Positions 30,101-36,824 of a DNA stretch of 64,000 bases are shown piece after piece. The translations under genes were made by a program, and so were the position numbers. Location: positions 1-64,000 of the forward strand of contig JACRCV010000034.1 of NCBI GenBank assembly GCA_016218825.1. The letters are read 5' to 3'. The first letter of the stretch is position 1. Every line of letters starts with the position of its first letter. The notes below the pieces were generated by a model. It was not told the origin of the DNA. It ran no database searches and saw only the letters and a list, made by a program, of their open reading frames with translations. The stretch is from Deltaproteobacteria bacterium. Lineage in GTDB: Bacteria; Myxococcota; XYA12-FULL-58-9.

Positions 30101-31674
30101 CGCGCGCGACGACGATGCTGGAGCGTGCCGTCGAGTCGAGCCCGAACGACGTCGGTCTGCAACGGCAGCTGTTGTCGCTGCACGAGGAGCACGGCGACTG
30201 GCGCAAGTTCTTGGTGGTCGCCGAGCGGTTGCTGGCGCGGACCAAAGAAGACGAGCTCGACGCCCACTTCTTCGTCAAGCTGGCGCGTGCCTACTTCGAG
30301 GCCGCCGAGGACGTCGAGCGCGCCACCGAGTTCTACGGCAAGGCGTTGGCGAAGAGCCCGAACGATCCGGGCATCGCCGCCGACTTCGCCACCTTCGCGA
30401 AAGCGCACGGTGACTTCGCGACCTACGTCGAGGTCGAGCAGCGGGCGATCGCGCTGGCGCACGACGTCGACGAGCAGATCGGACGCTACCAAGAGGTCGC
30501 CGACGTCTGCCTGCACCAGCTGAAGGACCCCCAGAAGGCGGCGGCGGCGCTCTACAAGGCGCTCGCCATCCGGCCGAACGATCCGGAGATCACCCGGGCG
30601 CTCGCCAACACCTATGCGCTCGACCCGCGGTCGTACGCGCAGGCCGCGGACATGTACCGCGCCTTGATCCAGCTCGACCCGCTCGACGTTCAGACCCTGC
30701 GGATCTTGGCGCGGCTGCACGGCCAGATGGGCGAGAACGACCGCGCCTACGGCTACTATGCCGCGCTGATGGCGATCACCCCGAGCGACGACGAGGCCAA
30801 GCGCTTCGTCGCCGCCTGCCGCCCCGCGGTGCCGCCCGGGCCGCAGCGGGCGCTCGCCGACGCCGACCGGGTGCAGGGCCTGATTCACCCCGATCAGAGC
30901 GGGCCGATCGAGGAGCTGTTCGCGCCGCTGGCGCGCTTCGCCGAGCTCACCCACCCCGGCAACCTCGCGGCGCTGGGCGTCACCGAGCGCGATGTGCTGC
31001 CGGCGACCGACCCGCGCTTGCAGTGGTTGAAGCGGGTGCTCGAGCCGCTCGGTCTGCCGCAGGTCTCGATCTACGTGCGCCGCGGCGGCGGCTTCGCGTG
31101 TCAGGTGGAGCTCGTCGGCGCCCCGACGATCGTCGTCGGCTCGACGTTGGCGACCGACGCCAGTGATCGGCAGCGCGCCTTCCTGGTGGCCCGGGCCGCG
31201 GAGCTCTACCGCACCGGCCACGCGCTGGTCGAGCAGCTCACGGTGCCGCAGCTGACCGCGGTGGTCGGTGCCTTGTGCCTGGCGATCAAGCCCGACAGCT
31301 CGCCGCCCGGCTGCACCGAGGACACGCCGCTGTGGGCGAACACCATCGCCGCGCCGATGACCGAGAACATCCGCGCCTCCCTCGCCGGCAAGGCGCAGGG
31401 CTACCTCGACGTCGGGGGTGAGGTGGACTTCGGCCGCTGGAAGTGGGGCTCGGTGGCGACCGCGGGGCGGGTGGCGATGCTGTTGTCGTGTGACGTCGAG
31501 GAGGCGATCGCGGCGGTGCTGCGGCTGCGCGGCGTCGACGACGTGACCGACGACCAGCGGGCGGCGGTGATCCGCGAGCTGCCCGAGGCGCTCGATCTGC
31601 TCCGCTTCGCGAGCAGCGAGCCGTTCTTCAAGCTGCGCCAGACCCTCGGCCTGGCGCTGCGCCGCTCGAAGTAA
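21154..31674 (+). CDS. Giant TPR-repeat protein (about 3,506 aa)
   Basis: Start GTG 21154 is chosen for the GGAGG seven bases upstream. Residues about 1-230 form a non-TPR, beta-rich domain (FEIKILELEIPDIAFPF...). From about 270 to 3,230 the protein is almost entirely TPR-like helix pairs (for example ALGHIYRAQLGDLKRARLHF). The last about 220 residues form a separate alpha/beta domain (QVSIYVRRGGGFACQVELVG, then VVGSTLATDASDRQRAFLVA and helices). No signal peptide or membrane segment is seen, so it is cytoplasmic. Similar very long TPR proteins occur in Myxococcota; the role is unknown, probably a scaffold. It ends one base before the converging rhomboid-like gene. Confidence 0.9.
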   Translation: MAGKSKPAGEKIEALPTLEGALGFSLSFISGHGLLSMRDKRMGPFEIKILELEIPDIAFPFDVTGGAERFKSRRCTLRHLVYGLDAEGLAAALKRTDLKAAGFHEIRAAIRDGYTEFTGRFAVGEHQADFTFRAALVVRSPEELNIVFFDTRVYGWLPVPSGLLPEYLRRGLDLQFLAGGRAGVWVVRPIEHLLRELLPRNGWKIPDTRHAGLVAAEAARGQIVFVGGPEGEPSPKQIAERAPPPAAIRAGEGIATFGTAEEALGRGNIQLAYQYFREAVDDDRGGRWARERLLQIGASDPELAVETRQLAEETLTEEPQNVQALLALAAIALRERSWGEAANRYSALAEIARTHKDRFDALAADLATADAAKPVDPGAALAAYERAAARARDSLSAHRSLLELRSVQGDWQGAALAGERLARLESDVIRRAEIYSALGHIYRAQLGDLKRARLHFERALRLAPNDPTALEGLAETYAARGEPARAASYLSRLAEQAEEAGETSRIVTLNLRLGEIWERWLADLESATSRYMRVLDVDPKNRTARLRLAKLAEDKGDVTRARTLYEDILAAEEERGDPEAVPDLVAAYTRLARVTFTTDGPTPEAIACLERAVELDPTNRAARDELGKVLQQRGEWSRLLHLLDETIRVSQTPAETRYARLQAATIELKERRDRDAAERYLLQILDLHPDDADALAMLVPLLEAGGDWVEVIDRLSAAAQATTEPERRAAHCLKLSAAHAQLGFDVEVQRRDLESALDANPFHHAAAEGLLALALTQQDPHRISRALQRLATAATSDAARSAALTRRGVLLWRELRQPAEAEPVLYEAVRADAGNSDAWLALADILEARKAGAECGVILNNALATPGLAKAVAGSLHRRLADLAAQADDADAQIQHLTAAIECGLVTDEVCERLVLVLSKRGDRRLAAEHLEAWAAAQSGDAADDMVLRAAEVRRSLGDMDQAATLLRRLFEGAGRRKVEAADLLERVAVERADPKGLTEALTFKVAVAPPDAVLGLLERLVAAQLAASDVSAAEQTCARLLTLEPASPAAHRTMATIQEDRGEWQKAIDHYWQLLIETKRDRQDRNERRKAFERAAALVREIEPALLATLREAFDVEFPEAPPSALDRSLGDLLRAESKWQPLFELRRRQIQTASPQQAVTYRREAAEILHRHLGQSEKAIPYYQDVIAARPNDFQARAALVEVFTGLGRWGDLASLLFAMSQMVAEQADAIDYALHSAEIYADKVGDRATAIQVLNALTGVADTTGNARFAAALRKLGMTAELADYLEAAVAKSPDPEDPQFTELVGLLGGPLNDVARAVLWCERMSEAYPGAERPRRTLIDILKANPKAGSIDKALRAWAQALAGKPRARVLVELAEQVRQTGDERQALAVMAEAVEADPSSEQLLNHLVERYTARGEWDQVRTWLDRLAFATEPGAEREQRLRRLLEVATDYADSAEVAARALRALDHRTPAETRHLAQLFAQLGNIEGLGELGDVFDVLDRDTTLLVAKRLVAQGRLDEARRYLDAGIDKGGALQAWEIATEAWRAAGRLKDLGEWRFARAATASAEDRPLLQLLGRAELLEAGEVVAGAEAELMQELAAANLTNLASAWAVFSVAQSIGSQEWLDKAARSLEARLADSDPRFPRVLRARIDHELGRAHAAAAVPLARRLFEIDAATHEALYEKVLVAADETEALVALLGRRAETDAAAAPALWMQIAAIHIRHHAPARAGEALEHVAADARNTEWAKLALEVGALGPDPAMQAAGAQRMAVLAADPAAKAVWLRRYARIAWQDLKEVHAAKDALTEAQALLPLTTKAVLDEVAELHTHGKDAQAHQVLDEALAVLDGETSGVLWVERGELSLATGDAARALASLSRANEVVGGDAALWQRVGDLAAGLEEAELALKAFARAFEIDHEREQPYLEALKRAAEWDKLAAVLESRADDLAREPGAERLMAAAAIVRTHLDDSARALALMERATKLAPTIDNLRVTFKLAVELDRGSVVAALGPALLKRLPATDAEREAVLHRLVASLERLGLTADARPALEELRARKVATAEETLLLAQLLTDDDPVVAAGLLEDAAQGSRGAERGVRLFAAARARVAAKQTPLAVPLLTQAIADGVDAVEAHRLAVEILPGEARLKSVARLLAQGGDQGLEATVRAELRLELATDRLARGDADSAYTLLAELTQFAKPAAWAPTYEQALRALHKERELAELWLDAAAPSTWRGNDYLSRVREAASIFARLEDVLGELRALQTLGRLLPDDAEVQSRLVEVAAALGDKDQFAAHVRQEMESAKTPEARSGVALRYASVFKDRFEDLEAAAALLEQAYHQAPTAGLAKTLAATLVAAKEPVRAVSVLVEQVERETGVVQLRLLGIAAGIAATDANEAASAYALYHRIFDIDPTQVEAQKFCLAYSLEAEHWEDAIDVLERTAAVSKDPRAVYAELVRAADLARDELKDEKRELHLLEAAVEACPTEAEGVTRLVAKLLKHKDLDGALGLVLGGHVEAESELPMGMELLAALRRQQRSAEADHLLDFLAGRHPESTLGSEARLKNARASGDHATALRELKVQLTHSDALSAEELARLLAEAGRAAHALGDAAAALTYVTNAITTGDTEVASLRLAFELADELADTERLHLVMSRAAARRAEIAEHADGATGIERDHWRFLLARACETAGALDPAIAAYEAVSSDAPAAVLNGVLRGLERLYEKKNDWQKLAMLLNRRAAALEDSPTRAEIYHRMGVIWQHHLIDEERAGDCFALSLRADSSYGPAQLAYGLLLYQRNQFDLALALLSKCLEVADPATSTAELMALADCMRQTQAYDDALTVTAEILRREPKRTEILASRAEMLESLKRPAEAAVEWKRYLMAMGSGAPASQAAQVRRRLASLALAGDDQDAAVRELEEAHQLQSDDIEVIVSLRELYEKTQRWAEAVEMRVREAAIADDAEVRTGHYKTLAAILLTRLNDAPRATTMLERAVESSPNDVGLQRQLLSLHEEHGDWRKFLVVAERLLARTKEDELDAHFFVKLARAYFEAAEDVERATEFYGKALAKSPNDPGIAADFATFAKAHGDFATYVEVEQRAIALAHDVDEQIGRYQEVADVCLHQLKDPQKAAAALYKALAIRPNDPEITRALANTYALDPRSYAQAADMYRALIQLDPLDVQTLRILARLHGQMGENDRAYGYYAALMAITPSDDEAKRFVAACRPAVPPGPQRALADADRVQGLIHPDQSGPIEELFAPLARFAELTHPGNLAALGVTERDVLPATDPRLQWLKRVLEPLGLPQVSIYVRRGGGFACQVELVGAPTIVVGSTLATDASDRQRAFLVARAAELYRTGHALVEQLTVPQLTAVVGALCLAIKPDSSPPGCTEDTPLWANTIAAPMTENIRASLAGKAQGYLDVGGEVDFGRWKWGSVATAGRVAMLLSCDVEEAIAAVLRLRGVDDVTDDQRAAVIRELPEALDLLRFASSEPFFKLRQTLGLALRRSK

Positions 31675-32400
31675 TCAGTTCAGCCGGTGGTCCTTGGGCG
31701 GTACGACGTAGAAGCCGCGGCGTCTTCGTCGCAGCAGGTAGAGGCGGACAAAGTCGACGAGGCGCTGCGGCCGCCACATGCCGGTCACCAGCAGGTAGCC
31801 CATCAGCATGCCGGCGAGCGTCATCGAGAGGTCGGCGGCGCCGGTGTAGATCCCCTGGATGATCTCGTAGCCCAGGACCACGAGGATCATCGTCCGCGCC
31901 CGCATTGGAAACACGAAGAACAAGACGTTGGCGTCGGGCATGCGGTACGCCATCGCGACCAGCATCGCGTTGATGGCCGGCCCGGGGCCTTCGGCGGCGC
32001 CGACGTCGGAGAACGGCATGATCAAGCTCAACACGAAGCTCAGCGGGATGGCGAGGACGGCGGCGCCGAGGCAGCTGGTCGCGAAGAAGCGCACGTAGTC
32101 GTGGCGGCCGTAGGTGGCCTCGAACCAGCCGCCGAACATCCACAGCACCACCAGGCCGATCAAGAAGCCGAACGCCGTGCTCTCCACGAACGGGAAGGTC
32201 AGGAAGCGCCAGAGCTCGAGATCGAGCACCGCGTCGACCTGGAAGCGCAGCAGCTCGAGGCCGACGCCGGTCTGGCGCCCGACGACGGCGCCAACCAGCG
32301 ACACGACGGCGAGCAGGCCGCACAACACCATGGTGACCGGAATCGCGCGGGGTGGCGGGAGGCCGAAGCCCCCGGAGGCGAACGCGGGACGAGACGGCAT
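31675..32400 (-). CDS. Rhomboid-like membrane protein without catalytic residues
   Basis: A 241-residue protein with about six membrane helices in a rhomboid layout: an early ELWRFLTFPFVES loop (the usual helix 1 to L1 region), WMFGGWFEATYG after helix 2 (matching the family WxxxxxE and G), and a central GPGPAINAMLVAM where active rhomboids have GxSGAIxxLxxA. The serine is replaced and no histidine is present in the last helix (LAGMLMGYLL). It is probably a pseudoprotease (iRhom/derlin-like role inferred). Its stop codon abuts the TPR gene stop; a small lipoprotein gene lies 5 bp upstream in the same operon. Confidence 0.75.
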   Translation of the reverse strand: MPSRPAFASGGFGLPPPRAIPVTMVLCGLLAVVSLVGAVVGRQTGVGLELLRFQVDAVLDLELWRFLTFPFVESTAFGFLIGLVVLWMFGGWFEATYGRHDYVRFFATSCLGAAVLAIPLSFVLSLIMPFSDVGAAEGPGPAINAMLVAMAYRMPDANVLFFVFPMRARTMILVVLGYEIIQGIYTGAADLSMTLAGMLMGYLLVTGMWRPQRLVDFVRLYLLRRRRRGFYVVPPKDHRLN

Positions 32401-32405
32401 GAGGT

Positions 32406-32600
32406 CTAGTCGCCTCCTGTGGCGCCGGTCGGCTGACCACCATCGCTAACCGACAAGGTGGGCCCGGGGGTCGGCGCTGTCATCGGCGGTGCCTCTGGGC
32501 GTGGTGGTCGAGGCGGTCCGGCGGCGCCGCACCAGCAGGCGGGCAACAACGCCGCGACGACGAACAGAGGCACGAGCCAACGCCGAGCACGCATGCGCAT
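32406..32600 (-). CDS. Small proline-rich lipoprotein
   Basis: 64 residues: a basic n-region MRMRARRW, hydrophobic core, lipobox LLPAC, then a 40-residue Pro/Thr/Gly-rich disordered tail. The mature part has no domain. It ends 5 bp before the rhomboid-like gene start, so the two are probably translated together. The function is unknown. Confidence 0.65.
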   Translation of the reverse strand: MRMRARRWLVPLFVVAALLPACWCGAAGPPRPPRPEAPPMTAPTPGPTLSVSDGGQPTGATGGD

Positions 32601-32637
32601 CTGATTGCCAACGGCGTCGCGGCTGTCAAGCGCGTCG

Positions 32638-32665
32638 TTGACATCGGTCGCATGGCATACTTAAT
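32638..32665 (+). promoter_or_regulatory. Sigma-70 promoter of tRNA-Leu
   Basis: Perfect TTGACA at 32638-32643, 16-bp spacer, CTTAAT as the -10, ending 12 bp before the tRNA. Confidence 0.65.
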
Positions 32666-32677
32666 GAGCTTGGGTTC

Positions 32678-32761
32678 GCGAGCGTGGCGGAATTGGCAGA
32701 CGCGCTGGACTTAGGATCCAGTGGGCAAAACCCATGAGGGTTCGAGTCCCTCCGCTCGCAC
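32678..32761 (+). tRNA. tRNA-Leu (anticodon UAG)
   Basis: 84 nt with encoded CCA. Acceptor GCGAGCG pairs with CGCTCGC, discriminator A, anticodon stem CTGGA-CTTAGGA-TCCAG giving UAG, class II variable arm, and T-arm GAGGG-TTCGAGT-CCCTC. The 3' end is repeated downstream inside a tail unit. Confidence 0.95.
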
Positions 32762-32811
32762 CACGCAAACCCGAAATCGACACGAGCCTGACGTCGGCGA
32801 GTGGAGGGCGA
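32742..32811 (+). repeat. 70-bp direct repeat, copy 1 (tRNA-Leu 3' end plus tail)
   Basis: Begins inside the tRNA T-loop and runs through CCA into the tail. It recurs exactly at 32885-32954 (offset 143 bp). The tail part ends with an inverted, slightly altered copy of the T-arm and acceptor (GCGAGTGGAGGGCGAGG). Confidence 0.9.
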
Positions 32812-32904
32812 GGACCCTCATCGCGGCCGCGGGCCGGCGAGTCAGCAGAGGCGGAACGCCGGCAGCCGCCGCGGACGCACGCCGGTGAGTCCCTCCGCTC
32901 GCAC
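32793..32904 (+). repeat. tRNA-end mimic repeat unit (Leu family)
   Basis: A unit of about 112 bp bounded by an inverted copy of the tRNA-Leu 3' region (GGAGGGCGAGGACCCTC) and a direct copy ending CGCTCGCACCA. The direct copy is introduced by GACGCACGCCGGTGAG, where the Ser unit has GACGCGACACCCCGGTGAG. T-loop TTCGAGT is changed to TGAGT. Confidence 0.8.
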
Positions 32905-32954
32905 CACGCAAACCCGAAATCGACACGAGCCTGACGTCGGCGAGTGGAGGGCGA
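32885..32954 (+). repeat. 70-bp direct repeat, copy 2
   Basis: Second copy of the tRNA-Leu 3' end plus tail, without any 5' tRNA half. It is followed by CCCGACGTCGGTCTATCGGG, a weak hairpin that could end the transcript. Confidence 0.9.
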
Positions 32955-32972
32955 GGCGAGCCCGACGTCGGT

Positions 32973-33464
32973 CTATCGGGCGAGGCGGCGCGGCAGGCGC
33001 GGCTTTTTGAGGTCACCGGGGGGCGCGTGCGCCTTCTGCTCCGGCGACCACGGGTAGACGATCTCGTGGCGCCGATAGCCGTCGACGAGCGACTCTACGA
33101 GGAGCTCGTGGTGGCCGAGCAGCTGGGTCTCCGGGAGCTCGAGCGCCTGCAGGATCCACTTGCAGATCGCCGGGAGCTCGTGGTTCGCGAACTGCCCCTG
33201 CTCGCGCGCCGAGAAGTCGGCGCGACGGACCGGATAGAGCTGCACCCGGGTCGCGCGGTCGCGGTCGAAGTGGACCGACGCGACCACGGTGCCGGTGAGG
33301 TGCGGCGGCTTCGCGCAACGCGGATCGAGCGCGAAGTGCGGCCGCAGACCGAAGTCGACGGTCAGGTCGGGGACCGCGGCGAGGCTGGCGCGCGCCTGCC
33401 TTCGCGTGCAAGGGAACGTTTCGGATTTCGGCAATGTTCGATGGACGTGGATCTTGACTGGCAT
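32973..33464 (-). CDS. Hypothetical protein
   Basis: A 163-residue soluble protein with no signal peptide or membrane segment. It reads as a genuine alpha/beta protein (DLTVDFGLRPHFALDPRCAK and SVHFDRDRATRVQLYPVRRA; a C-terminal helix with ICKWILQALELPE), rich in His and Arg near its end. No family is recognised. It stands alone between the tRNA-Leu tail and a divergent gene 133 bp upstream, and codon use is like its neighbours. Confidence 0.6.
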   Translation of the reverse strand: MPVKIHVHRTLPKSETFPCTRRQARASLAAVPDLTVDFGLRPHFALDPRCAKPPHLTGTVVASVHFDRDRATRVQLYPVRRADFSAREQGQFANHELPAICKWILQALELPETQLLGHHELLVESLVDGYRRHEIVYPWSPEQKAHAPPGDLKKPRLPRRLAR

Positions 33465-33597
33465 GGTCTACCCCCGCCGCGGCGAGTCAGCCGCGGCTGC
33501 GCCGGAGTATAGTACGGCAGGGCAAACGGTGCTCGTATCTTGCTGGGTGGGCCGCGGAGCGCCCGCTGATGTCCTCACAACGAACGGAGCGACGCTC

Positions 33598-34290
33598 ATG
33601 TGGCCGATCTCTATCCTCTTCATCGTGCTCGTCATCTTCATCGGGGTCCGGACCGCAAGAGCCCGGGCTCGCAAGATCAAGGCCAGCGTCGGCGAGCTGG
33701 CCGCGGCGCTCGGGTTCGAGGTGCTGCAGGGGCGCGAAGCGGTGCGGCGCATGATCCCGGAGGCGTCCGCGCCACGCGCGATGCAGGACTACGAGAAGCT
33801 TCCCGGCCCGCTCAGGCGACTCCTCGAGGCAGCGGTGGGGACCTTCTGTATCGCGGGTCGCGTCGACGGGGTGGCCGTCGTGATCTTCACCGTGTCGCGC
33901 GGCGGCGGGAAGTCCCAGACCACCTACACCGTCGTACGCGCCGACTACCCGACACCGCTCCCCATCGACGTGCGCATCGCGCACGAAGGCACGCTCACCC
34001 GTTTGGGCAAGGCGCTGTTCGGCCTCAGCGACGTCGAGATCGGCGACCCGGAGTTTGACCGGGCCGTCCGCATCAAGGCCAAGGAGGCCGACGCCGGCCG
34101 CGCCAAGGTCCTGCTCGGCAGCACCAACACTCGCGCCGCGATCCTCCGGATGCTGGCGGTGTCCGAGTCGGCCTTCGCGACCCAGACGTACGCTCAATGG
34201 GAACGGCAGGGGCGGAGGTTCGACGTCGCCGAGATGCGGACCGTGATCGGGGCGCTGGTGCCGGTCGCGCGGGCGCTGTGCAAATCGTGA
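33598..34290 (+). CDS. Membrane-anchored hypothetical protein
   Basis: 230 residues from ATG 33598: an N-terminal transmembrane helix (MWPISILFIVLVIFIGVR) followed by a basic stretch and a soluble domain of about 205 residues. The domain has a beta-sheet core around FCIAGRVDGVAVVIFTV and TTYTVVRADYP, with helices on either side. No catalytic motif is recognised, and an inside-facing domain is likely from the positive residues after the helix. Spacing to the next gene is 112 bp. Confidence 0.65.
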   Translation: MWPISILFIVLVIFIGVRTARARARKIKASVGELAAALGFEVLQGREAVRRMIPEASAPRAMQDYEKLPGPLRRLLEAAVGTFCIAGRVDGVAVVIFTVSRGGGKSQTTYTVVRADYPTPLPIDVRIAHEGTLTRLGKALFGLSDVEIGDPEFDRAVRIKAKEADAGRAKVLLGSTNTRAAILRMLAVSESAFATQTYAQWERQGRRFDVAEMRTVIGALVPVARALCKS

Positions 34291-34402
34291 AGCGCCTTCG
34301 GGATCCGGGAGGCGGCGAGGGCCGGCAACCGCCGGTCCGGATTGACAACCACCGTCGGCCGGCGGCAGGAGGAGACGATCTCTCGCGCGCGGGAGGCTGG
34401 CC

Positions 34403-35893
34403 TTGGAGCTGTTGATCCTGTCGTTCGCCCTGGTCGCGCTCTTGGCGCTGAACGCGTTCTTCGTGCTCTCGGAGTTCGCGATCGTCAAGGTGCGGCCGTC
34501 ACGGGTCACGGAGCTCGCCGCCGTCGGGCACAAGCGGGCGCTGCTGCTCACCGACATCGAGGCGCACCTGGACGAATACCTCAGCGTCTGTCAGGTCGGC
34601 ATCACCCTGGCGAGCGTCGCCCTCGGCATGGTCGGCGAAAGGACCGCGGCAGTGATGATGGGCGAAGCAGCCGGGGGGAGCGCCCGCTACGTCGTCGCGA
34701 TCGCGGTCTCCTACGTCCTGATCTCGGGCTCGCACATCCTCTTGGGCGAGCTGGTGCCCAAGTCGATCGCCATCCGCGTCGCCGATCGCGCCGCGCTCGC
34801 CTGCGCGCTGCCGTTGCGCTTCTTCCACCTGCTCTTCTTCCCGGCGCTCTGGCTCCTGACCATGCTCGCCAACGGCATCCTGCGCCTGCTGCACTTCGGA
34901 CGCCCGCAGAGCGGCGAGCAGCCCAGCGAGGGGGAGCTGCGTATCCTCCTCGACCAATCACAGGAGCGCGGCATGATGTCCTTCCGCCGCCTGCTCATCA
35001 TGGAAAACGTCTTCGACCTCGGCGTCCTGACGGCGCGGGACGCGATGCGACCGCGGGCGCAGGTGACGACGCTCGACGCCAGACGTCCGTGGTCGGAGAA
35101 CCGCAGCGTCATTCGCAGCGCGCAGCTCAGCCGCTATCCTCTGGTGGAGTCGGACGCCGGGCGACCCACGCGCTTCGTGCATTTGAAAGATCTTCTCCTC
35201 GGTGCGGCCGACGTCGCGCCGGACCTTCGCGCCATGGCGCGGCCGCTCTTGACGACCACGCAATCCACGCCCCTCGAGGCGCTGCTGTCGATCATGCAGC
35301 GCCGCCGCGTCCACATGGCGCTGGTGACGGACCGGAGCGGAGAGTGGACCGGCCTCGTGACCCTCGAGGACGTCATGGAGGAGCTGGTCGGGACCATTCG
35401 CGACGAGTTCGGGGCCGCGGAGCCGATGTCCCTCGCCGACGCCCTCACCGTCGAGCGCATCCACCTCGAGGTCGAGGGCGAGTCGCCCGTCGCGGCGGTG
35501 GCGGCGGCACTCGGGCGCATGCGCCCCGAGGCGATCCCGCTCGCCGCCGCGCAGCTCCTCGCCGCGATCGAAGCGCGCGAACGTCTCGTCAGCACCTACC
35601 TCGGTCACGGCATCGGCATGCCGCACGCCCGCATCGACGGTTTGGCGCGGCCCTTCCTGATGCTCCTGCGCTCGACTCGGGGCGTAGGCTACGCGGGCAC
35701 CAGCGAGCGCGGGCGGCTGTTGTTCGTCCTCCTGACGCCGTCCGGACAGCCACACGTCCACCAACGCTTGCAGTCGACCATCGCCGCGCTGTTGCACGAG
35801 AGCGAGTACGTCAGGGAGCGTCTGCTGACCGCGAGTTCGGCGGAGGAGCTCCTCGACGTGATCCGCACCGGGGAACAGACCGCGGTCGGCTAG
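34403..35893 (+). CDS. DUF21/CNNM-CBS protein fused to a PTS EIIA domain
   Basis: 496 residues, start TTG 34403 behind GGAGG. Residues about 1-160 form a DUF21 (CNNM/CorC-type) membrane domain with four hydrophobic helices and ASVALGMVGE and SHILLGELVPKS motifs. Residues about 200-335 hold two CBS motifs (MALVTDRSGEWTGLVTLEDV). Residues about 355-490 form a type 2 EIIA/PtsN-like domain with the phospho-histidine motif HGIGMPHAR. DUF21-CBS proteins handle Mg2+/Co2+ efflux or membrane signalling. Here the usual CorC C-terminal domain is replaced by EIIA, suggesting phosphorylation-linked control. Confidence 0.85.
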   Translation: MELLILSFALVALLALNAFFVLSEFAIVKVRPSRVTELAAVGHKRALLLTDIEAHLDEYLSVCQVGITLASVALGMVGERTAAVMMGEAAGGSARYVVAIAVSYVLISGSHILLGELVPKSIAIRVADRAALACALPLRFFHLLFFPALWLLTMLANGILRLLHFGRPQSGEQPSEGELRILLDQSQERGMMSFRRLLIMENVFDLGVLTARDAMRPRAQVTTLDARRPWSENRSVIRSAQLSRYPLVESDAGRPTRFVHLKDLLLGAADVAPDLRAMARPLLTTTQSTPLEALLSIMQRRRVHMALVTDRSGEWTGLVTLEDVMEELVGTIRDEFGAAEPMSLADALTVERIHLEVEGESPVAAVAAALGRMRPEAIPLAAAQLLAAIEARERLVSTYLGHGIGMPHARIDGLARPFLMLLRSTRGVGYAGTSERGRLLFVLLTPSGQPHVHQRLQSTIAALLHESEYVRERLLTASSAEELLDVIRTGEQTAVG

Positions 35894-36018
35894 ACGAGAA
35901 GGCGCCGCGCAGCTGGCTTTGCCAGTGCAAGGCGCGGGGGTTCGGGGGGACGCAGAGCCGGCGCTGTGTGTCGCAGGTCGTGCTCGGCCTTGATGCCGGC
36001 GGGCGGTCCCCCCGCTAG

Positions 36019-36627
36019 CTAGAACTCTAGCTCGCGCGGATCGTCGTCGTCGTTGCTCTCGTAGTTTTCGCCGGCCTCGTTGCCGTAGTAGGCGACGTAG
36101 GTGTGGCGCTCGATGCGGTAGGCGGCTTCTTTCTTGAGGTCGACGCCGGGCAGGGTTTCGTCTTCGTAGGGGTCGAAGCCGCCCTCGACGAGCATGTCGT
36201 GCTTCTTCTGGTCGATGGGCTGCGGCATGTAGAACCACAGGGCGTCGTCTTCGGTCTCGGTGAAGAAGCCGTGGACGATTTGAATGATCGCGTCGCGCGC
36301 GGTCTCGAGGTCTTCGACTTTCTCGTCGAAGAAGTAGACGAAGACGAACGGCTGGCCCGAATAGCCGACGACGCCGGCGTAGCCGGTGGCCTTGTCTTTG
36401 CCTTCGGGGAAGATCTCCCACACCCAAAGGGTCTCGTCGATCAAGTCGGAGCGCAGCTCTTTGAGCTGGGGTGGCTGGCGCCGGCCGGCAGAGAAGTACA
36501 GCCGCGGCTCTTGGAAGCGCTTGTGGAGCTCGCCGACCTTCTTGTCGTCCAGGCGCTTGAGCGTGGCTAGAGCGCCTTCGAGTGTCTCGCCGACCACGTC
36601 GCCCTCCGGCGCAAACAACTCCGGCAC
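36019..36627 (-). CDS. Conserved-looking hypothetical protein, divergent from the T3SS-like operon
   Basis: About 202 residues from GTG 36627; the frame extends to 36747 but the upstream part does not look like coding sequence. It is a soluble protein with a strand-rich core: RLYFSAGRRQ, GVVGYSGQPFVFVYFFDEKV, ALWFYMPQPI and an acidic tail (DDDDPRELEF). No family is recognised. It is divergently oriented from the secretion operon about 200 bp away, so co-regulation is possible but not shown. Confidence 0.6.
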   Translation of the reverse strand: MPELFAPEGDVVGETLEGALATLKRLDDKKVGELHKRFQEPRLYFSAGRRQPPQLKELRSDLIDETLWVWEIFPEGKDKATGYAGVVGYSGQPFVFVYFFDEKVEDLETARDAIIQIVHGFFTETEDDALWFYMPQPIDQKKHDMLVEGGFDPYEDETLPGVDLKKEAAYRIERHTYVAYYGNEAGENYESNDDDDPRELEF

Positions 36628-36824
36628 CGTAGCACGGTGGGCGCCGGAGGAACAACTGCCGTTGCCGTGGTTCTTGCCATGTTCCCGAGGGGTTGGGTAG
36701 CATGCCGGGCAGAGAGCGCGGCATTCGAACCGCGCGCGCCCTGGCAACCTCTTTGGGGGTCATCGGTGTAGATCTAGGGGTCTAGCGCGTGTCGTCAGGA
36801 GCCTTGGGGCTCGAGGAGACCAGC

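Noticed and set aside
22624-31221. Very long minus-strand ORFs (1,350 and 1,475 codons) opposite the giant TPR gene
   Set aside because: They mirror the codon phase of the high-GC TPR gene and their translations are Arg/Leu/Gly-rich low-complexity without domains, so they are shadow frames.
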